NCBI GenBank assembly: GCA_020744425.1 | Contig: JAGMUV010000004.1 | Location: forward strand, 434,001 to 498,000 | Direction: 5' to 3' | DNA length: 64,000 bases | Source: Dactylonectria macrodidyma | Lineage: Eukaryota; Ascomycota; Sordariomycetes; Hypocreales; Nectriaceae | Notes under the pieces: model-generated | The model's database searches: none | The model's input: the letters and a program-made list of their open reading frames with translations, nothing else | Told to the model about the DNA's origin: nothing | Part shown: positions 60,863 to 64,000 of the stretch, piece by piece | Numbering within the stretch: position 1 is the first letter of the stretch | Layout: each line of letters opens with the position of its first letter | Made by a program: the position numbers and the translations under genes

Positions 60863-61406
60863 GATGAGGATGTAAATGGTGTTGGAGGTGTATGCAGAGA
60901 AGTGTCAAGAGATTGACCGCTGGAACAGTATTTATTTTTAATGGCAAATAATCCCCTAGCTTTATTCCCTCATAATGGACCCATTCAATTCTTCCAAATC
61001 TCGTGATAACGGCACATTGTAAGATGGAACGACGGCGTAACGCGGAATAAGCCCAATGAGGCAATCTAGACTGAAGGTCTCCACACGGAATAGCGGCATA
61101 ACGGGATAGCGGCATAACGGAGGAGAGAAAGGCCACTCTGTGGGTCTTTCAAGGTTCCGGCGACCTTCATCGGTCGTCTCCGCATTCTGGCCCCGGAGCT
61201 AGCATTACTCCATGGGGTTTGTGACCCCAGTTTTCACGACTCAACGTTCTTGTCAATGTTAATCTTTCTCCGGGTATATAGATAGAGATGTCTCTGTCCC
61301 ACAAGTTCGATCCTTTTGTTTCTGACAGACAATCCAGCCGATCTCATAATCGAGGCACCTGATCACTTACACCATACACACCTCGTTCTGTGAAGACGCC
61401 GCCAAG
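60863..61406. promoter_or_regulatory. Divergent promoter with a 16-bp tandem repeat
   Basis: 544 bp between divergent start codons of the lyase and the transporter. At 61090-61105 and 61106-61121 the unit ATAGCGGCATAACGG(G/A) occurs twice in tandem. Related ATAACGGC lies near 61003 and GGCGTAACGCGGAATA near 61033. Likely operator for a pathway regulator; not proven. Confidence 0.55.
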
Positions 61407-63170
61407 ATGACCGCTCCCGTTGGTCACCGTAATTCTTCTTCTTCCATTCCAAAAGCCCACCAGTCCATGCAGCTGGAGAATGTGCTCGACGGAACTGAGA
61501 AGGACGGAATCAATCCCATTGCTGAGGGAGGCGACTACTCTGGGGCTGTGGCGAAGTCCGACCCTGCTGAGATCGCCTTGGTCCGAAAGCTGGACAGAAT
61601 GATCATGGTATGTTCCCAACTTCACCAAATGCACGGTTTATTCTGACTGAAATGAAAAGCCAATTCTCTGGGCCATGTACTTCCTTAACTACCTCGATCG
61701 AAACGCACTTCCTCAAGCGCGCCTCAATACTCTCGAAGAGGACCTGAACCTCAAGGGCGTCGAGTACAACACCGCAATTTCCATCTTGTTTGTTGGGTAC
61801 CTTTTGATGCAGAGTATGCTCTAGAACCCCATTCCTACTAAACCCATCGCTAATCGGTGTTTTCCTCAGTCCCCTCTAACATGTTCATGACGCGAACCCG
61901 ACCCTCGATCTACCTGTCACTCTGCATGATTGGCTGGGCTGCTATATCCGCTTCTACCGCAGCAGTGACAAATTACAAGGGGCTTCTTGCGTGTCGGTTC
62001 TTTCTAGGTTTTGTGGAAGCCGTAAGTTGGATTTCTCTATCACGCGAGCTCTCCCGAAAGCTTACCTAGCCTTGTAGCCATTCTATCCAGGAGCATTGTA
62101 CCTCTTGTCGATTTACTACACTCGCAAGGAGCTAGCCACTCGAATATCCTTGCTGTATACTGGGCAAGTTGTCAGCACTGGCTGCTCTGGTCTGATTGCC
62201 GCGGCAACCTTTTCAACCCTTGATAAGGTCAAGGGCATTGCAGGTTGGCAGTGGTAGGTTTTAACTTCCTCTTGCCATATTTTGATGCCAACACATGACT
62301 GACCCTATGATCATCAGGCTTTTCATCATTGAGGGCTCTGTGACAGCTCTGGTCGCCGTCTTTGGCTTCTTTCTTCTCCCTGATGACCCCTCGCAGACCC
62401 GATGGCTCACTCACGAGGAGCGCAAACTCTGCATCGCTAGGATCAAGCGGGATACTGTGGGCCAGCAGACTCGTGGCACCACATGGGAAGGGTTGAAGCA
62501 AGCGTGCAAGGATCCTCGTACTTGGCTCTTCTGTCTCATGCAGAATCTTCACATCAGGTTTGACACCTTGCGACCACTATCATGTATCGACCCAAACTAA
62601 TACATCCCTAGTGCTTGCTCCTTTAACAACTTCTTCCCTACCATTGTCAAATCCATGGGGTTCAAGAGCACCACCGCCCTTCTTCTTACTGCGCCACCGT
62701 ATTTCGTTTCTGGATTTCTCGGCATACCCTTTGCTTGGTCATCTGGACGATTCAACGAGCGGACCTGGCATATCACCGCCGGTCTTTCGCTCGCTGTTGT
62801 TGGATTCGTGATCTCATGCGCAACGGTCAATGTAGCAGCGCGCTACACGGCTGCGTTTCTATATGCCACCGGTGCCTATTCTGTTGGATCGGTAATACTG
62901 GGTTGGGTCAGTAATACTTTGTCACAGACGCCTGAGAAAAAGTCAGTTGCATATGCGCTCGTTAACGTCACGGCTAATTTGGCGTACATCTACTGCGCTT
63001 ACCTCTGGCCGTCATCGGATGGTCCTGACTACCTCATGGGGTTCTCTAGCATGGTTGGATTTGCAGTGACGAGCATCCTTTGTGCTTGGCTTATGAGGGT
63101 CTGGTTGATTCGAACGAATCGGAAGATTCGGGAGTCGGACAACGAGGCTGTTGCGCTTTACGCTTACTAG
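61407..63170 (+). CDS. MFS transporter, anion:cation symporter (Dal5-like)
   Basis: Six exons, 61407-61607, 61660-61813, 61870-62021, 62078-62253, 62318-62557 and 62612-63170; 493 residues with about 12 membrane helices. Blocks are WAMYFLNYLDRNALPQARL, GYLLMQIPSNMFMTR, CRFFLGFVEAPFYPGALY, WQWLFIIEGSVTALVAV, PDDPSQTRWLTHEERKL, CSFNNFFPTIVKSMGF and LLLTAPPYFVSGFLG. It belongs to the same family as the transporter at 21.5 kb but is clearly diverged from it, so it is not a recent copy. Family members import carboxylates, vitamins or purine catabolites. It is head-to-head with the lyase gene, which suggests co-regulation and a shared substrate pathway. Confidence 0.9.
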
Positions 63171-64000
63171 ACATGCTGCACTGAAAATATCGACGATATC
63201 AGCAAGCTATAATTGGCAAAAATAAGACTACCTCATTCTATCAGCGCAACCTCAAATCGAGCTACCGATTGGCGATTTGTGCGATACCCCAGGCTGTCGT
63301 TTTTAGTACCAATTTTAGAGAATGCTTAGGTTCTATCACGCCAATAGGTCCGATAGGAAAAGTCAGGTCCGCATCTGCCCGGAGTTCGTCCCGTGATTTT
63401 GATCAAAACTTGATAGAGACTACAAACCCTGATCAACCTCAACAACGTAGATCGCCGGATTCTGACGGTATCATCTGTCTGACAGCATTCAGATCAGGGG
63501 GATTCAGAGGGACGAATAGCCAACTTTCCTTCCTACTAGACAGGAAGAAAAGACAAGATCTCACAACTTCATCAAGCATTCCGCCAAATCCATCCTATCT
63601 GATGATTACTTTAGAGGCAACTGACCTATAGTGTCCTCACATGATGATGTCCTCTGGGAGCCCTGTAGGGTCCTAGCGCCCGTTGCTTTGCAGCGATTGT
63701 GGTGAGATCGCGATGGTTTCAAACATACCTATGTACGAGACATTCAAGCTCGCCTTGGGGAATAGCCTAGGCCGAACCAATTAACTCTAATGAATGAGCG
63801 GTCAGGACGTAATTTTTTTAGCATGAAATCGGTGCGGCATAAAATAAAGAAGTAAGGCTGGAATCTGCACGCTGCAGCCCTGACTAGGTTAGCTACAGGA
63901 CACCCTGTGATACTTGTTATTTTCACATAACAACAGCATGTCTGACTTGCACTCTTGGCACGCAATTTGTACGTACCCCTCCACGTGAGCTGCATGCCCG
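63171..64000. other. Terminal gene-free interval
   Basis: 830 bp after the last transporter. Short frames show no family similarity. Nothing further was recognised before the right edge. Confidence 0.35.

Noticed and set aside
63269..63631. 120-codon plus-strand frame near the right edge
   Set aside because: No domain, no convincing start context, and no continuation into another exon.

Overview
The window looks like a chromosome segment of a filamentous ascomycete, most likely a Sordariomycete and plausibly from the Nectriaceae/Fusarium group. Most genes carry short introns of 46-92 nt with GT/AG ends and CTAAC/CTGAC-like branch sites. The protein families are typically fungal: NACHT-ankyrin proteins, a Zn2Cys6 regulator, Dal5-type transporters, and DUF7580-like and DUF7514-like proteins. 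There is no bacterial operon layout. I found no rRNA, tRNA, CRISPR array or intact transposon. Exon structures were built by hand from splice sites and reading-frame continuity, so short terminal exons are the least certain parts.

Layout. Positions 1-13.8 kb form an accessory block. It holds a very large HeLo-like/NACHT/ankyrin protein running off the left edge, an extended SDR, a second protein with a HeLo-like N-terminus, and a decayed SDR pseudogene. Positions 14.8-23.2 kb hold what looks like a small catabolic cluster: a Zn2Cys6 regulator, a flavocytochrome b2-like 2-hydroxyacid dehydrogenase with a peroxisomal SKL tail, a DapA-family aldolase divergent from it, and a Dal5-family transporter whose promoter has several CreA-type sites. 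Positions 23.7-39 kb are core-like: an RCC1-repeat protein, proteasome alpha-2, a RING-CH membrane ligase, a Mnn10/Mnn11-type mannosyltransferase, sphingosine-1-phosphate lyase and a conserved fungal protein of unknown function. Long gene-free spacers lie between them. Positions 41.7-46.5 kb hold a sugar porter and a large membrane protein of unknown function.

The most unusual locus is 46.9-52.6 kb. A minus-strand gene fuses a fungal C2H2-type regulatory architecture to a PP1-like phosphatase domain that has lost most catalytic and several metal-binding residues (a predicted pseudophosphatase). Three near-identical 69-bp repeats lie exactly at the fusion junction. It is transcribed divergently from a DUF7580-type gene whose C-terminal half contains a stretch resembling a protein-kinase C-lobe. 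This could be a recognition or decoy pair of the kind seen around fungal NLR-like genes, but that role is inference.

Positions 52.9-63.2 kb are again metabolic and accessory: an SDR divergent from a fungal transcription factor that lacks a zinc cluster and contains a probable GC-AG intron, with a repeated 12-mer in their shared promoter; a secreted GH43 exo-galactanase-like enzyme with a C-terminal accessory domain; and a fumarase/aspartase-superfamily lyase divergent from a second Dal5-family transporter, with a 16-bp tandem repeat between them. The last 0.8 kb holds no recognisable gene.
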